A DNA stretch of 64,000 bases. Origin: Lutimaribacter saemankumensis. Lineage in GTDB: Bacteria; Pseudomonadota; Alphaproteobacteria; Rhodobacterales; Rhodobacteraceae. A program made the position numbers and the translations under genes. The notes under the pieces were generated by a model. That model had not been told where the DNA came from. It worked only from the letters and a program-made list of their open reading frames with translations, and ran no database searches. This document shows, one piece after another, positions 9,076 to 18,926 of this stretch. The stretch is from NCBI RefSeq assembly GCF_900100005.1, contig NZ_FNEB01000009.1, positions 1-64,000 on the forward strand, read 5' to 3'. Positions within the stretch are counted from its first letter, which is position 1. Every line of letters starts with the position of its first letter.

Positions 9076-9435
9076 ATGGCAAACAGCAAACGAATCCTGT
9101 TCCAGAAGCGCCGCCTGCGCGTCCGGAACAAATTGCGGAAGGCAAACGCGGGTCGCGTGCGCCTGTCCGTTCACCGCAGCAACAAGAACATCAGCGTGCA
9201 GCTGATCGACGACGTTCAGGGCCGCACCCTGGCCTCGGCCTCCTCTCTCGAGAAGGATCTGGGCATCGCGGGCAAGAACAACGTCGAAGCAGCGGCCAAG
9301 GTGGGGGCGGCAATCGCCGAACGCGCCAAGAAGGCTGGTGTCGAAGAGTGCTACTTCGATCGTGGCGGCTTCCTGTTTCACGGCAAGGTGAAGGCTCTGG
9401 CCGACGCTGCGCGTGAAGGCGGCCTGAAGTTCTAA
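9076..9435 (+). CDS. rplR: 50S ribosomal protein L18
   Basis: 119 residues from the ATG at 9076 (start [20 protein letters not shown]), 11 nt after rplF; an earlier start would read into L6. It includes [20 protein letters not shown] and the C-terminal [27 protein letters not shown]18 brings 5S rRNA to the 50S subunit together with L5. Confidence 0.98.
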   Translation: MANSKRILFQKRRLRVRNKLRKANAGRVRLSVHRSNKNISVQLIDDVQGRTLASASSLEKDLGIAGKNNVEAAAKVGAAIAERAKKAGVEECYFDRGGFLFHGKVKALADAAREGGLKF

Positions 9436-9448
9436 GGAGACGATAGAC

Positions 9449-10024
9449 ATGGCAAGAGAAGACAACCGCCGCGACCGTCGCGAACGCGACGAAGCACCGG
9501 AATTCGCCGATCGTCTCGTTGCGATCAACCGCGTGTCCAAGACCGTCAAGGGTGGTAAGCGTTTCGGCTTTGCAGCCCTGGTGGTCGTGGGTGACCAGAA
9601 AGGCCGCGTGGGCTTTGGCAAGGGCAAGGCGAAAGAAGTGCCCGAAGCCATTCGCAAGGCAACGGAGCAGGCCAAGCGCCAGATGATCCGTGTGCCGCTG
9701 CGCGAAGGCCGAACGCTGCACCACGACATCCAGGGCCGCTGGGGCGCTGGCAAGGTGGTGATGCGCACAGCACCGCAAGGTACCGGTATCATCGCCGGTG
9801 GTCCGATGCGCGCCGTGTTCGAGATGCTGGGCATCCAGGACGTGGTCGCCAAGTCGGTCGGTTCGCAGAACCCCTACAACATGATCCGCGCCACGCTGGA
9901 CGGCCTCAAGAAAGAGCAGTCGCCCCGTTCGGTTGCACAGCGCCGCGGCAAGAAAGTCGCCGACATCCTGCCCAAGCGTGAAGACGCGCCGCAGGAAAGC
10001 GCGCAAGTCGCTGAGGAGGCATAA
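9449..10024 (+). CDS. rpsE: 30S ribosomal protein S5
   Basis: 191 residues. The double-stranded-RNA-like domain starts at [23 protein letters not shown], and the loop [20 protein letters not shown] follows. The C-terminus is slightly extended and ends in a Glu/Ala tail. S5 affects decoding accuracy and helicase activity at the mRNA entry. rpmD starts 3 nt downstream. Confidence 0.98.
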   Translation: MAREDNRRDRRERDEAPEFADRLVAINRVSKTVKGGKRFGFAALVVVGDQKGRVGFGKGKAKEVPEAIRKATEQAKRQMIRVPLREGRTLHHDIQGRWGAGKVVMRTAPQGTGIIAGGPMRAVFEMLGIQDVVAKSVGSQNPYNMIRATLDGLKKEQSPRSVAQRRGKKVADILPKREDAPQESAQVAEEA

Positions 10025-10027
10025 GCC

Positions 10028-10216
10028 ATGGCAAAGACCATTGTTGTAAAGCAGATCGGCAGCCCGATCCGCCGCCCCGCCAAACAGCGTCAGACGCTGG
10101 TTGGCCTCGGCCTGAACAAGATGCACAAGACCCGCGAGCTGGAAGACACCCCGGCCATCCGCGGCATGATCGCCAAGATCCCGCATCTGGTCGAGATCGT
10201 CGAAGAACGCGGCTGA
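10028..10216 (+). CDS. rpmD: 50S ribosomal protein L30
   Basis: 62 residues. It contains [23 protein letters not shown] and the L30 core [30 protein letters not shown]. It is a small non-essential 50S protein. It is followed not by rplO directly but by a second copy of the palindromic repeat and a terminator, so the spc operon appears to be split here. Confidence 0.97.
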   Translation: MAKTIVVKQIGSPIRRPAKQRQTLVGLGLNKMHKTRELEDTPAIRGMIAKIPHLVEIVEERG

Positions 10217-10220
10217 GCCG

Positions 10221-10246
10221 GCGGCGGGGTGAACCCCGCCCTACGA
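10221..10246. repeat. 26-bp palindromic intergenic repeat, copy 2
   Basis: Identical over 26 bp to 5055-5080, including GGCGGGGTGAACCCCGCC and the CTACGA extension. It again sits a few bases after a ribosomal gene stop and just before a terminator. Confidence 0.85.
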
Positions 10247-10253
10247 TATCAGG

Positions 10254-10282
10254 CGCCCCGGTCGGAAATGGCCGGGGCGTTT
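10254..10282 (+). terminator. Terminator-like hairpin after rpmD
   Basis: 10254-10263 pairs with 10270-10279 (10 bp, one wobble, 6-nt loop) and is followed by a short TTT. Since rplO and secY lie downstream on the same strand, it probably attenuates rather than fully stops the operon, unless a promoter lies in 10283-10418. Confidence 0.65.
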
Positions 10283-10418
10283 GCCTTTGCGGGCCTTGCA
10301 ATGCGCAGGCGTCCCGTCTATACGCCCCCGGTGGCCGATTGTGCCACGACTCAACAATCAAGAAACGCCGCGTCCGGCCCGTTCGCTTCGGGGTCGGTTC
10401 CGGCTTAGGAGAAGCGAC

Positions 10419-10889
10419 ATGAAACTTCACGAACTGCGCGACAACGAAGGCGCCACCAAGAAACGCATGCGCGTCGGCCGCGGCCCGGGCTCGGGCAAGG
10501 GCAAGATGGGTGGCCGTGGTATCAAGGGTCAGAAATCCCGTTCGGGTGTGGCCATCAAGGGCTACGAAGGCGGCCAGATGCCGCTCTACCAGCGCCTGCC
10601 CAAGCGTGGCTTCAATCAGCCCAACCGCAAGAAATTCGCCGTGGTGAACCTGGGCCTGATCCAGAAATTCGTCGATGCGAAAAAGCTCGATGCCGGCAAG
10701 ATCACCGAAGATGCCCTGATCGAAAGCGGGCTGGTCCGCCGTAAGCTGGACGGTATCCGCGTTCTGGCAAAGGGCGATGTCAGCGCCAAGCTGAACATCG
10801 AAGTGACCGGAGCCTCCAAAGCCGCGATCGCTGCGGTCGAAAAGGCCGGCGGCTCGCTGACGGTCACAACCGCGCAGGCAGCCGAATAA
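10419..10889 (+). CDS. rplO: 50S ribosomal protein L15
   Basis: 156 residues from the ATG at 10419, preceded by TTAGGAGAAGCGAC; a longer frame opens upstream at 10281 in the intergenic hairpin and is rejected. It begins [39 protein letters not shown], the glycine-rich L15 extension, and ends with the ADGxS-like [20 protein letters not shown]15 is a late 50S assembly protein. secY follows after 108 bp. Confidence 0.98.
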   Translation: MKLHELRDNEGATKKRMRVGRGPGSGKGKMGGRGIKGQKSRSGVAIKGYEGGQMPLYQRLPKRGFNQPNRKKFAVVNLGLIQKFVDAKKLDAGKITEDALIESGLVRRKLDGIRVLAKGDVSAKLNIEVTGASKAAIAAVEKAGGSLTVTTAQAAE

Positions 10890-10997
10890 CGGGTTGTGGG
10901 CGGCCACCGGGCCGCTTACATACATCCCAGTTTTCCAAATGACGCCGCCTGACGCCGGAAGACGCGTCGGGCGGCGTTCGCGCTAGAGAGAGACCGA

Positions 10998-12359
10998 ATG
11001 GTATCTGCAGCAGAACAAATGGCGGCGAACACCAGCTGGGCCGCCCTTGGCAAAGCGACCGATCTTCGCAATCGCATCCTTTTCACCCTCGGGCTTCTGA
11101 TCGTTTATCGCCTGGGCACCTTCATTCCGGTGCCGGGTATCGACGGGCAGGCGCTGCGCGACTTCATGGAAGGCGCGGCAGCGGGGCTTGGCGGCATCCT
11201 GTCGATGTTCACCGGCGGTGCGCTTGGGCGGATGGGTATCTTTGCCCTCGGGATCATGCCTTACATCTCGGCCTCGATCATCGTGCAGTTGCTGGCCTCG
11301 ATGGTGCCGGCGCTGGAACAGATGAAGAAAGAGGGTGAGCAGGGCCGCAAGAAGATGAACCAGTACACCCGCTACGGCACGGTGTTCCTGGCAACGCTGC
11401 AAGCCTATGGTCTGGCCGTCAGCCTTGAAACGGGCGATCTGGTGACCGATCCGGGCCTGTTCTTCCGCGCCTCCTGCGTGATCACCCTGGTGGGCGGCAC
11501 GATGTTTCTGATGTGGCTGGGCGAACAGATCACCGCACGCGGCATCGGCAACGGTATTTCGCTGATCATCTTCGTGGGCATCATCGCGGAATTGCCGGCC
11601 GCGCTGGCGCAATTCCTCAGTCAGGGCCGTTCAGGCGCTCTTTCGCCCGCGGTGATCGTCGGCGTCATCCTCATGGTGATCGCCGTGATCGCCTTCGTGG
11701 TGTTCATGGAGCGAGCGCTGCGAAAGATCCATATCCAGTATCCGCGCCGCCAGGTGGGGATGAAAGTGTATGACGGCGGCTCCAGCCACCTGCCGGTCAA
11801 GGTCAACCCGTCGGGCGTGATCCCGGCGATCTTCGCCAGCTCGCTTTTGCTGCTGCCGACGACGATCAGCACGTTCTCGGGCAATCAGACGAACCCGATC
11901 ATGTCGACGATCCTTGCCTATTTCGGGCCGGGTCAGCCGCTCTACCTTGCGTTCTTTACGCTGATGATCGTGTTCTTCGCCTATTTCTATACGTTCAACG
12001 TTGCCTTCAAGCCGGACGAAGTGGCCGACAACCTGAAAAACCAGAACGGTTTCGTGCCTGGCATCCGCCCGGGCAAGAAGACCGCCGAATACCTGGAATA
12101 TGTGGTCAATCGCATCCTGGTTCTTGGCGCGGCCTATCTTGCGGCAGTCTGTCTGCTGCCGGAAATCCTGCGCAGCCAGTTGTCGATCCCGTTCTACTTC
12201 GGCGGCACATCGGTTCTGATCGTGGTGTCGGTGACGATGGACACGATCCAGCAGGTGCAAAGCCATCTGCTTGCCCATCAGTATGAAGGGCTGATCGAGA
12301 AATCGCAGCTGCGCGGCAAGGGCGGCAAGAAAAGGAAAAAAGGGACAGCACGCCGATGA
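10998..12359 (+). CDS. secY: Protein translocase subunit SecY
   Basis: 453 residues with about ten membrane segments. It is the channel of the Sec translocon in the inner membrane, working with SecE, SecG, SecA and the ribosome. Family marks visible are [24 protein letters not shown] at the first segment, [37 protein letters not shown], and the cytosolic loop ending in [15 protein letters not shown]. The C-terminus is basic ([14 protein letters not shown]). Its stop overlaps the adk start by 4 bp. Confidence 0.98.
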   Translation: MVSAAEQMAANTSWAALGKATDLRNRILFTLGLLIVYRLGTFIPVPGIDGQALRDFMEGAAAGLGGILSMFTGGALGRMGIFALGIMPYISASIIVQLLASMVPALEQMKKEGEQGRKKMNQYTRYGTVFLATLQAYGLAVSLETGDLVTDPGLFFRASCVITLVGGTMFLMWLGEQITARGIGNGISLIIFVGIIAELPAALAQFLSQGRSGALSPAVIVGVILMVIAVIAFVVFMERALRKIHIQYPRRQVGMKVYDGGSSHLPVKVNPSGVIPAIFASSLLLLPTTISTFSGNQTNPIMSTILAYFGPGQPLYLAFFTLMIVFFAYFYTFNVAFKPDEVADNLKNQNGFVPGIRPGKKTAEYLEYVVNRILVLGAAYLAAVCLLPEILRSQLSIPFYFGGTSVLIVVSVTMDTIQQVQSHLLAHQYEGLIEKSQLRGKGGKKRKKGTARR

Positions 12360-13000
12360 ATATCATCCTTCTCGGCCCGCCGGGTGCGGGCAAGGGCACA
12401 CAGGCACGGATTCTGGTGGACGAGCGCGACATGATCCAGCTGTCCACCGGCGACATGCTCCGCGAGGCCAAGGACAGCGGCACCGAGATGGGCAAGATCG
12501 TGGCCGACGTCATGGCGCGCGGCGACCTGGTGACCGACGAGATCGTGATCGGGCTGATCCGCGAAAAGCTGCGGGGTGACAAGAAGGGCGGGTTCATCTT
12601 CGACGGGTTCCCGCGCACGCTGGCGCAGGCCGACGCCCTGGCCGATCTGCTGGCGGAAACCGGCGAAAAGCTGGACGCCGTGATCGAGATGAAGGTGGAC
12701 GACGACGCGCTGGTCAGCCGCATCACTGCGCGTTCGACCTGCGGCAATTGCGGTGAGGTCTATAACGACCACACCAAGCCGATCCCGGCAGACGGCGTCT
12801 GCACCAGCTGCGGCCAGAAGGCCGAGTTCAAGCGCCGTGCGGACGACAACGAGGAAAGCCTCAAGAACCGTCTGATGGAATACTACAAGAAGACCAGCCC
12901 GCTGATCGGCTATTACTATGCCAAGGGCGATCTCAAGACGGTCGACGGCCTGGGCGAGATCGACGCCGTAAAGGCGGATATCGCGGCGGCGCTTGGGTGA
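12356..13000 (+). CDS. adk: Adenylate kinase with zinc-type lid
   Basis: 214 residues. It interconverts ATP + AMP and 2 ADP. The P-loop [10 protein letters not shown] is at residues 7-16, and [10 protein letters not shown] gives the AMP-site region. The lid carries four cysteines (CGNC and, 17 residues on, CTSC) arranged as in structural zinc-binding adenylate kinases. Position directly after secY with an ATGA overlap is standard for the spc/alpha boundary. Confidence 0.98.
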   Translation: MNIILLGPPGAGKGTQARILVDERDMIQLSTGDMLREAKDSGTEMGKIVADVMARGDLVTDEIVIGLIREKLRGDKKGGFIFDGFPRTLAQADALADLLAETGEKLDAVIEMKVDDDALVSRITARSTCGNCGEVYNDHTKPIPADGVCTSCGQKAEFKRRADDNEESLKNRLMEYYKKTSPLIGYYYAKGDLKTVDGLGEIDAVKADIAAALG

Positions 13001-13025
13001 TCGGACAAAGGGTAACTGCAGGGGC

Positions 13026-13054
13026 TTGACGCCCCCGCCAATTGCCCCTAGTCA
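13026..13054 (+). promoter_or_regulatory. Possible promoter before rpsM
   Basis: TTGACG at 13026-13031, 17 bp, then TAGTCA at 13049-13054. The -35 is good and the -10 weak. TTGAC also sits in the loop of a GGGGC/GCCCC stem, so this could equally be the adk terminator region. Confidence 0.3.
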
Positions 13055-13077
13055 GCCCTATCCCGCGTATGGCGGGT

Positions 13078-13096
13078 GATTCCCTTTACGGGAATC
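13078..13096 (+). promoter_or_regulatory. Leader hairpin before rpsM
   Basis: GATTCCC (13078-13084) pairs with GGGAATC (13090-13096) around TTTAC. It lies in the 197-bp gene-free gap between adk and rpsM, the place where E. coli-type alpha-operon leader control would act; no similarity to that pseudoknot was shown. Confidence 0.3.
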
Positions 13097-13197
13097 CCAC
13101 CACCTCAGAATCAGCTGTGGCCCGCAGGCGATGCCTCGGGCCTCCGTTGTGAAAAAAGGTTCTGGAACTACGGAACCGCAACGAAAGGAAAGATAAC

Positions 13198-13566
13198 GTG
13201 GCACGTATTGCCGGCGTAAACATCCCGACCAACAAACGGGTGCCCATCGCACTCACCTATATCCACGGCATCGGCCCGGCAGCGGCCAAGGCAATCTGCG
13301 ACGCCGTGAACATCGACGCGACCCGCCGTGTGAACGAACTGAGCGATGCCGAAGTGCTTGCCGTTCGTGAGCATATCGACGCCAATTACACCGTCGAAGG
13401 CGACCTGCGCCGCGAAGTGCAGATGAACATCAAGCGCCTGATGGACCTTGGCTGCTACCGCGGTCTGCGCCATCGCCGCAACCTCCCTGTGCGCGGTCAG
13501 CGCACCCACACCAACGCACGCACGCGTAAGGGCCCTGCAAAGCCCATCGCAGGCAAGAAGAAGTAA
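13198..13566 (+). CDS. rpsM: 30S ribosomal protein S13 (GTG start)
   Basis: 122 residues read from GTG at 13198, chosen because AAGGAAAG precedes it and the product begins [26 protein letters not shown], the canonical start. The C-terminus has [26 protein letters not shown]13 contacts the P-site tRNA and subunit bridges. It is first in the alpha operon here; rpsK follows after 15 nt. Confidence 0.98.
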   Translation: MARIAGVNIPTNKRVPIALTYIHGIGPAAAKAICDAVNIDATRRVNELSDAEVLAVREHIDANYTVEGDLRREVQMNIKRLMDLGCYRGLRHRRNLPVRGQRTHTNARTRKGPAKPIAGKKK

Positions 13567-13581
13567 GGGAGGTCCGCACCA

Positions 13582-13974
13582 ATGGCACGTGATACCCGTC
13601 GTGGGGGCAAGAAAAAGGTCTCCAAGAACATCGCAGCTGGCGTCGCACATGTGAACTCCAGCTTCAACAACACCAAGATCCTGATCTCGGACGTGCAGGG
13701 CAACGCGATCGCATGGTCGTCGGCCGGCACAATGGGCTTCAAGGGTTCGCGCAAATCGACCCCCTATGCCGCGCAGCTGGCCGCAGAAGACGCCGGCCGC
13801 AAGGCACAGGAACACGGCATGAAGACGCTGGAAGTCGAAGTGCAGGGCCCCGGTTCGGGCCGTGAATCGGCGCTGCGCGCGCTGGCTGCCATCGGCTTCA
13901 ACATCACGTCGATCCGTGACGTGACGCCGATTGCCCATAACGGCTGCCGCCCGCCGAAGCGTCGTCGGGTCTGA
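13582..13974 (+). CDS. rpsK: 30S ribosomal protein S11
   Basis: 130 residues. It includes [18 protein letters not shown], the region [22 protein letters not shown] and the C-terminal signature [19 protein letters not shown]11 shapes the platform and Shine-Dalgarno site of the 30S subunit. A 112-bp spacer without a gene leads to rpoA. Confidence 0.98.
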   Translation: MARDTRRGGKKKVSKNIAAGVAHVNSSFNNTKILISDVQGNAIAWSSAGTMGFKGSRKSTPYAAQLAAEDAGRKAQEHGMKTLEVEVQGPGSGRESALRALAAIGFNITSIRDVTPIAHNGCRPPKRRRV

Positions 13975-14086
13975 TCCAGCATTTTAATGGCTGGGGCTGT
14001 GCGAAATGCACGGCCCCAGTCCGTCATTTCAACCTCGGGCGTTTCGGCCTTTTGGACATGGGGACGAAACAGGAATGGAGGGACGC

Positions 14087-15103
14087 ATGATCCACAAGAA
14101 CTGGCAAGAGCTGATCAAGCCGACGCAGCTGGAAGTCAAGCCGGGCAACGATCCGACCCGTCAGGCCACCGTCATTGCCGAACCGCTTGAGCGCGGCTTT
14201 GGTCTGACGCTGGGCAACGCGCTGCGCCGCATCCTGCTGTCGAGCCTTCAGGGCGCGGCCATCACCAGCGTGCAGATCGACAACGTGCTGCACGAATTCT
14301 CGTCCGTCGCCGGTGTGCGCGAGGACGTGACCGACATCGTTCTGAACCTCAAGGGCGTTGCCCTGCGCATGGAAGTCGAAGGGCCCAAGCGCCTGTCGAT
14401 CAATGCCAAGGGTCCGGGCGTCATCACCGCTGGCGATATCAGCGACAGCGCCGGCATCGAAGTTCTGAACAAGGACCACGTGATCTGCCACCTCGACGAG
14501 GGCGCGGATGTCTACATGGAACTGACGGTCAACACCGGCAAGGGCTATGTCGCAGCAGACAAGAACAAGCCCGAGGATGCGCCGATCGGCCTGATGCCCA
14601 TCGACGCGATCTATTCGCCGGTGAAAAAGGTCAGCTACGACGTGCAGCCCACCCGCGAGGGCCAGGTGCTGGACTATGACAAGCTGACGCTGAAGGTGGA
14701 AACCGACGGTTCGGTCACCCCCGAAGATGCCGTGGCCTATGCCGCCCGCATCCTGCAGGACCAGCTGTCGATCTTCGTGAACTTCGAAGAACCCGAATCC
14801 GCAGGTCGCCAGGACGAAGACGACGGTCTGGAGTTCAACCCGCTTCTTCTCAAGAAAGTGGACGAGCTGGAACTGTCGGTGCGTTCGGCCAACTGCCTCA
14901 AGAACGACAACATCGTCTATATCGGCGATCTCATCCAGAAGACCGAAGCAGAAATGCTGCGTACGCCGAACTTTGGCCGCAAGTCGCTGAACGAGATCAA
15001 GGAAGTGCTGTCGGGCATGGGTCTGCACCTTGGCATGGATGTCGAGGACTGGCCGCCGGACAACATCGAAGACCTGGCCAAGAAATTCGAAGACCAGTTC
15101 TGA
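14087..15103 (+). CDS. rpoA: RNA polymerase alpha subunit
   Basis: 338 residues from the ATG at 14087 ([12 protein letters not shown]), which has a GGAGGG ribosome site; an in-frame start 81 bp earlier lacks one. The N-terminal domain has [27 protein letters not shown] for dimerisation and beta contact. A linker at about 235-255 leads to the C-terminal domain ([22 protein letters not shown]... [14 protein letters not shown]) that binds UP elements and activators. Confidence 0.98.
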   Translation: MIHKNWQELIKPTQLEVKPGNDPTRQATVIAEPLERGFGLTLGNALRRILLSSLQGAAITSVQIDNVLHEFSSVAGVREDVTDIVLNLKGVALRMEVEGPKRLSINAKGPGVITAGDISDSAGIEVLNKDHVICHLDEGADVYMELTVNTGKGYVAADKNKPEDAPIGLMPIDAIYSPVKKVSYDVQPTREGQVLDYDKLTLKVETDGSVTPEDAVAYAARILQDQLSIFVNFEEPESAGRQDEDDGLEFNPLLLKKVDELELSVRSANCLKNDNIVYIGDLIQKTEAEMLRTPNFGRKSLNEIKEVLSGMGLHLGMDVEDWPPDNIEDLAKKFEDQF

Positions 15104-15233
15104 TATTGGCAGGCCGGGCGGATTGCCCGGCCGGCCGCAAACCCGGGCATGACGCCCCAAGGAGAGCCGGTGACACGCATCGCCGGCCGGACAAAGCAAA
15201 ACCGCCCGTAGAGGGCACCAAAGGAGTAAGACA

Positions 15234-15659
15234 ATGCGTCACGCAAAAGGCTATCGCCGCCTCAACCGTACCCACGAACACCGCAAGGCCCTGTGGGCCA
15301 ACATGGCCGGTTCGCTGATCGAACACGAGCAGATCAAGACGACCCTGCCCAAGGCCAAGGAACTGCGTCCGATCGTCGAAAAGATGATCACGCTGGCCAA
15401 GCGTGGTGACCTGCACGCCCGCCGTCAGGCCTCGTCGCGCCTCAAGCAAGAGGCTCTGGTGACCAAGCTGTTCGAAGTGCTGGGCCCGCGCTACAAGGAT
15501 CGTCAGGGCGGCTATGTCCGTATCCTGAAGGCAGGCTTCCGGTATGGCGACATGGCGCCGATGGCGATCATCGAATTCGTCGACCGCGACCTCGACGCCA
15601 AGGGCGCTGCCGACAAGGCCCGCGTTGCCTCTGAAGAGGCCGCTGCCGACGAAGAATGA
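15234..15659 (+). CDS. rplQ: 50S ribosomal protein L17
   Basis: 141 residues. It begins [24 protein letters not shown] and contains [22 protein letters not shown]. The C-terminus is a short Ala/Glu-rich tail, as also seen on L3 and S5 of this genome. L17 surrounds the tunnel exit. This is the last gene of the ribosomal block and is followed by a strong terminator. Confidence 0.98.
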   Translation: MRHAKGYRRLNRTHEHRKALWANMAGSLIEHEQIKTTLPKAKELRPIVEKMITLAKRGDLHARRQASSRLKQEALVTKLFEVLGPRYKDRQGGYVRILKAGFRYGDMAPMAIIEFVDRDLDAKGAADKARVASEEAAADEE

Positions 15660-15683
15660 TCTTTCGGTTCCGACCGTTGATCA

Positions 15684-15716
15684 GGCCCTGCCGGACGCGG
15701 CGGGGCCTTTTCTTTT
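15684..15716 (+). terminator. Rho-independent terminator after rplQ
   Basis: 15684-15693 pairs with 15698-15707 (10 bp, one wobble, tetraloop) followed by TTTTCTTTT. It ends the alpha operon. Confidence 0.92.
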
Positions 15717-15798
15717 GTCCGTCAGCAGGGGGCGGGCGCTTGCAATGGGCGGCGCGGGCGGACATATCGTAACCTGAAATGCCGCAAGGAGGCCCGTC

Positions 15799-17181
15799 AT
15801 GTTTCTGCGCAGCCTGCTGATCCTGATCGTGCTGGCCATGCCCGCCGGGGCCGAAACACCCCGCGTGCCGCAATCCCAGGCCGAGATTTCCCTGAGCTTC
15901 GCGCCACTGGTGAAACGCGCCACGCCCGCCGTCGTGAACATCTATGCCAAGCGCGTGGTGGCCGAACGCGTAAGCCCGTTTCAGAACGATCCGTTCTTTC
16001 GCGACCTGTTCCGCGAATTCGGCCAGGCGCGCCCGCGCGTCCAGAATTCGCTGGGGTCCGGGGTGATCCTGTCGCCCGACGGGTTGGTGGTGTCGAATTT
16101 CCATGTCGTGGGGCAGGCGACCGATATACGCGTTGTGCTGTCGGATCGCCGCGAATACTCGGCCCGCGTGATCCTTGGCGATCAGGAAGCCGACCTAGCC
16201 ATTTTGCAACTCGAAGACGCGCGGGACTTGCCGGTTTTGCCCCTGCGCGACAGCGATGGCGTCGAAGTGGGCGAACTGGTGCTGGCCATCGGCAACCCGT
16301 TCGGCGTGGGGCAGACCGTCAGCAGCGGCATTGTATCGGGGCTTGCCCGCTCGGGCGGGGCGCGGGGCAATGCGCGCGGCTATTTCATCCAGACCGATGC
16401 GGCGATCAACCCGGGCAATTCCGGCGGCGCGCTGATCGACGCGGCTGGGCGGCTCATTGGGGTGAATACCTCGATCCTGACGCGCTCGGGCGGGTCGAAC
16501 GGGATCGGCTTTGCGATTCCTGCCAATCTGGTGGCCGAATTCGTGCGTCAGGCACAGGCCGGTGCGACGCGATTTGAAAAACCCTGGGCCGGTATCAGCG
16601 GCCAGCCGGTCGATGCAGATATCGCGGCGTCGCTCGGTCTTCAGGTTCCTGAAGGGATCGTCATTTCCGCGCTGCACGCGGCCAGCCCGTTCCGCGAGGC
16701 AGGATTCCAGCCGGGCGACATCGTGACCGCGGTCGACGGAGAGCCGGTGAACTCTGCCCCCGAAATGGTGTTCCGTATGGCGGTTGCGGGCCTTGGCAGT
16801 CAGGCAAAGGTCACGCGCCTGCGCGACGGTGACGAGGAAACGGTTGCCGTTGCGATGATCGCGGCACCGGACGTTCCGCCCCGCGACCAGCGCACGCTTG
16901 ACGAAGGCACCGTTCTGCCCGGCTTGGTCATCAGCAACATGAACCCCGCTGTTATCGGGGAATACGGCCTGCCATTGACGGCCGAAGGCGTGCTGGTCGA
17001 TGATCCAGGGCCTTATGGCGCGCGTGTCGGCTTGCGCCCGGGCGACATCGTCCGCGCCATCAATGGTGACGAGGTTGCCAGCACAGCCGACGCGAACCGC
17101 GCGCTTTCGGCCCGAATGCGCGCGCTGTCCCTGGACGTGCAGCGCGGTCTGCAGCGCATCGTCATGCGCGCGCGGCTCTGA
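15799..17181 (+). CDS. Periplasmic Do/Deg-type serine protease
   Basis: 460 residues. A signal peptide (about 1-19, ending PAGAE) sends it to the periplasm. The trypsin-like domain has catalytic His102 (SNFHVVG), Asp132 (EADLAIL) and Ser208 (NPGNSGGAL). Two PDZ domains follow (about 265-345 and 370-455, with FQPGDIVTAVDGEPV and LRPGDIVRAINGDEV). It degrades or holds misfolded envelope proteins; a DegP/DegQ/DegS distinction cannot be made from sequence. rarA starts 3 nt after the stop, so the two are probably co-transcribed. Confidence 0.95.
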   Translation: MFLRSLLILIVLAMPAGAETPRVPQSQAEISLSFAPLVKRATPAVVNIYAKRVVAERVSPFQNDPFFRDLFREFGQARPRVQNSLGSGVILSPDGLVVSNFHVVGQATDIRVVLSDRREYSARVILGDQEADLAILQLEDARDLPVLPLRDSDGVEVGELVLAIGNPFGVGQTVSSGIVSGLARSGGARGNARGYFIQTDAAINPGNSGGALIDAAGRLIGVNTSILTRSGGSNGIGFAIPANLVAEFVRQAQAGATRFEKPWAGISGQPVDADIAASLGLQVPEGIVISALHAASPFREAGFQPGDIVTAVDGEPVNSAPEMVFRMAVAGLGSQAKVTRLRDGDEETVAVAMIAAPDVPPRDQRTLDEGTVLPGLVISNMNPAVIGEYGLPLTAEGVLVDDPGPYGARVGLRPGDIVRAINGDEVASTADANRALSARMRALSLDVQRGLQRIVMRARL

Positions 17182-17184
17182 GCG

Positions 17185-18501
17185 ATGGGCGATCTGTTCG
17201 ACACGGTGCCCGACACGGGCGGCGGCGGGGCGAAAGGCCCCCGCCCGCTGGCGGATCGCTTGCGCCCGCAAAGCCTGGCGGACGTGATCGGCCAGGACCA
17301 GGTGCTTGGCCCCGAGGCCCCTTTGGGCGTGATGCTGTCCTCGGGTGCGCTGTCGTCGATCATTTTCTGGGGGCCGCCGGGCGTCGGTAAGACGACGATT
17401 GCACGGCTTCTGGCGCGGGAAACCGATCTTCATTTCGTGCAGATCAGCGCGATCTTCACCGGTGTGGCGGACCTCAAGAAGGTGTTCGAGGCCGCCCGCC
17501 ACCGGCACGCAAACGGGCAGGGCACGCTTTTGTTCGTGGACGAGATCCACCGCTTCAACAAGGCCCAGCAGGACGGGTTCCTGCCGCATATGGAGGATGG
17601 CACGATCCTGCTGGTCGGCGCGACCACGGAAAACCCCAGTTTCGAACTGAATGCCGCGCTGTTGTCGCGCGCGCAGGTGCTGGTTCTCAAGCGGTTGGAG
17701 CTGTCCGACCTGGAGCTGTTGGCACAACGCGCCGAACGCGAGTTGGGAAAAACCCTGCCGCTGGATGGCCCCGCGCGCGAGGCGTTGCTGGAAATGGCCG
17801 ATGGCGATGGGCGCGCGCTTTTGAATCTGATCGAGCAGGTGGCCGCATGGAAGGTCGACGGCAAGCTGACGACCGACCAGTTGACCACGCGCCTGATGCG
17901 GCGTGCGGCCAAGTACGACAAGTCGGGCGATGAACATTACAACCTGATCTCGGCGCTGCACAAATCGGTTCGGGGATCGGACCCGGACGCCGCACTTTAC
18001 TGGTTTGGGCGGATGCTGGAGGGCGGCGAAGACCCGCGTTTCCTGGCGCGGCGCATCACCCGCATGGCGGTCGAGGATATCGGGCTGGCCGATCCGCAGG
18101 CCCAGACGGTATGCCTGCATGCCTGGGAAACCTATGAGCGGCTCGGCAGCCCCGAAGGTGAGCTGGCGCTGGCGCAGGCGGTAATCTACCTGGCTTTGGC
18201 GCCGAAATCGAACGCCGGCTATGTCGCCTACAAGGCCGCGCGCGCACAGGCAAAGAAATCGGGCAGCGCGCCACCGCCCAAACACATCCTGAACGCCCCG
18301 ACACAGTTGATGAAGGACGAGGGCTACGGCAGCGGGTATGCCTATGATCATGACGCAGCGGACGGATTCTCCGGCCAGAACTATTTCCCCGAAGAAATGA
18401 AGCGCCCGGTTTTCTATCAGCCGGTAGAACGCGGGTTCGAACGAGAGCTGAAAAAGCGGGTGGACTGGTTTGCGAACCTGCGCGCCAAGCGCGGCGGCTG
18501 A
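17185..18501 (+). CDS. rarA: Replication-associated recombination protein A (MgsA/RarA AAA+ ATPase)
   Basis: 438 residues. It acts at stalled replication forks and is related to clamp loaders and eukaryotic WRNIP1. Seen: LADRLRPQSLADVIGQDQVLG at the start, Walker A GPPGVGKTT at about 59-67, Walker B LLFVDEIHRFNK at about 112-123, sensor GATTENPSFELNAALLSRAQV, and the C-terminal tetramerisation part with YAYDHDAADGFSGQNYFPEEM. It is full length and sits 3 nt after the Deg protease gene. Confidence 0.96.
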   Translation: MGDLFDTVPDTGGGGAKGPRPLADRLRPQSLADVIGQDQVLGPEAPLGVMLSSGALSSIIFWGPPGVGKTTIARLLARETDLHFVQISAIFTGVADLKKVFEAARHRHANGQGTLLFVDEIHRFNKAQQDGFLPHMEDGTILLVGATTENPSFELNAALLSRAQVLVLKRLELSDLELLAQRAERELGKTLPLDGPAREALLEMADGDGRALLNLIEQVAAWKVDGKLTTDQLTTRLMRRAAKYDKSGDEHYNLISALHKSVRGSDPDAALYWFGRMLEGGEDPRFLARRITRMAVEDIGLADPQAQTVCLHAWETYERLGSPEGELALAQAVIYLALAPKSNAGYVAYKAARAQAKKSGSAPPPKHILNAPTQLMKDEGYGSGYAYDHDAADGFSGQNYFPEEMKRPVFYQPVERGFERELKKRVDWFANLRAKRGG

Positions 18502-18548
18502 GCCCCGCAGGGCTTGACTTTCGCGCGACCAGCGCACAGGAGACGCGC

Positions 18549-18926
18549 ATGATCCACACGCTTTGGCAGGTTGCACTTGGGGGCGCGCTTGGCGCCTCGG
18601 CACGGTATTTGACCGGGGTCGCAGCGATGCGCCTGATAGGGCCGGGGTTTCCTTGGGGTACGCTGGCGGTGAATGTCGTGGGATCGTTCCTGATGGGGGT
18701 TCTTGTCGTCGTGCTGGCGCACAAGGATGCAACGCGGCTTGCCCCGCTGTTGATGACTGGCGTTTTGGGCGGGTTCACCACGTTTTCGGCCTTTTCGCTC
18801 GACACGATCGCGATGGTCGAAAGGGGGCAGGGGGCGCTGGCCTTTTTCTATGTCGCGGCGTCCGTGATGTTGTCGCTCGGGGCGATTGTCCTGGCGATGT
18901 TCCTGACGCGGGGGATGTTCCAATGA
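18549..18926 (+). CDS. crcB: Fluoride exporter CrcB/Fluc
   Basis: 125 residues with four membrane segments. It makes a dual-topology dimeric fluoride channel. The motifs GGALGASARYLTG (about 10-22) and GGFTTFSAFSLDT (about 74-86) are diagnostic. Only 47 bp separate it from rarA, too short for a fluoride riboswitch, so constitutive expression with neighbours is likely. Its stop overlaps the next start by 4 bp. Confidence 0.95.
   Translation: MIHTLWQVALGGALGASARYLTGVAAMRLIGPGFPWGTLAVNVVGSFLMGVLVVVLAHKDATRLAPLLMTGVLGGFTTFSAFSLDTIAMVERGQGALAFFYVAASVMLSLGAIVLAMFLTRGMFQ

Noticed and set aside
18502-18548. Fluoride riboswitch before crcB
   Set aside because: Only 47 bp lie between rarA and crcB, and no fluoride-aptamer pattern is visible.
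16195-18732. 845-codon minus-strand open frame
   Set aside because: It mirrors the Deg protease, rarA and crcB genes and has low-complexity Arg/Gln/His composition typical of shadow frames.
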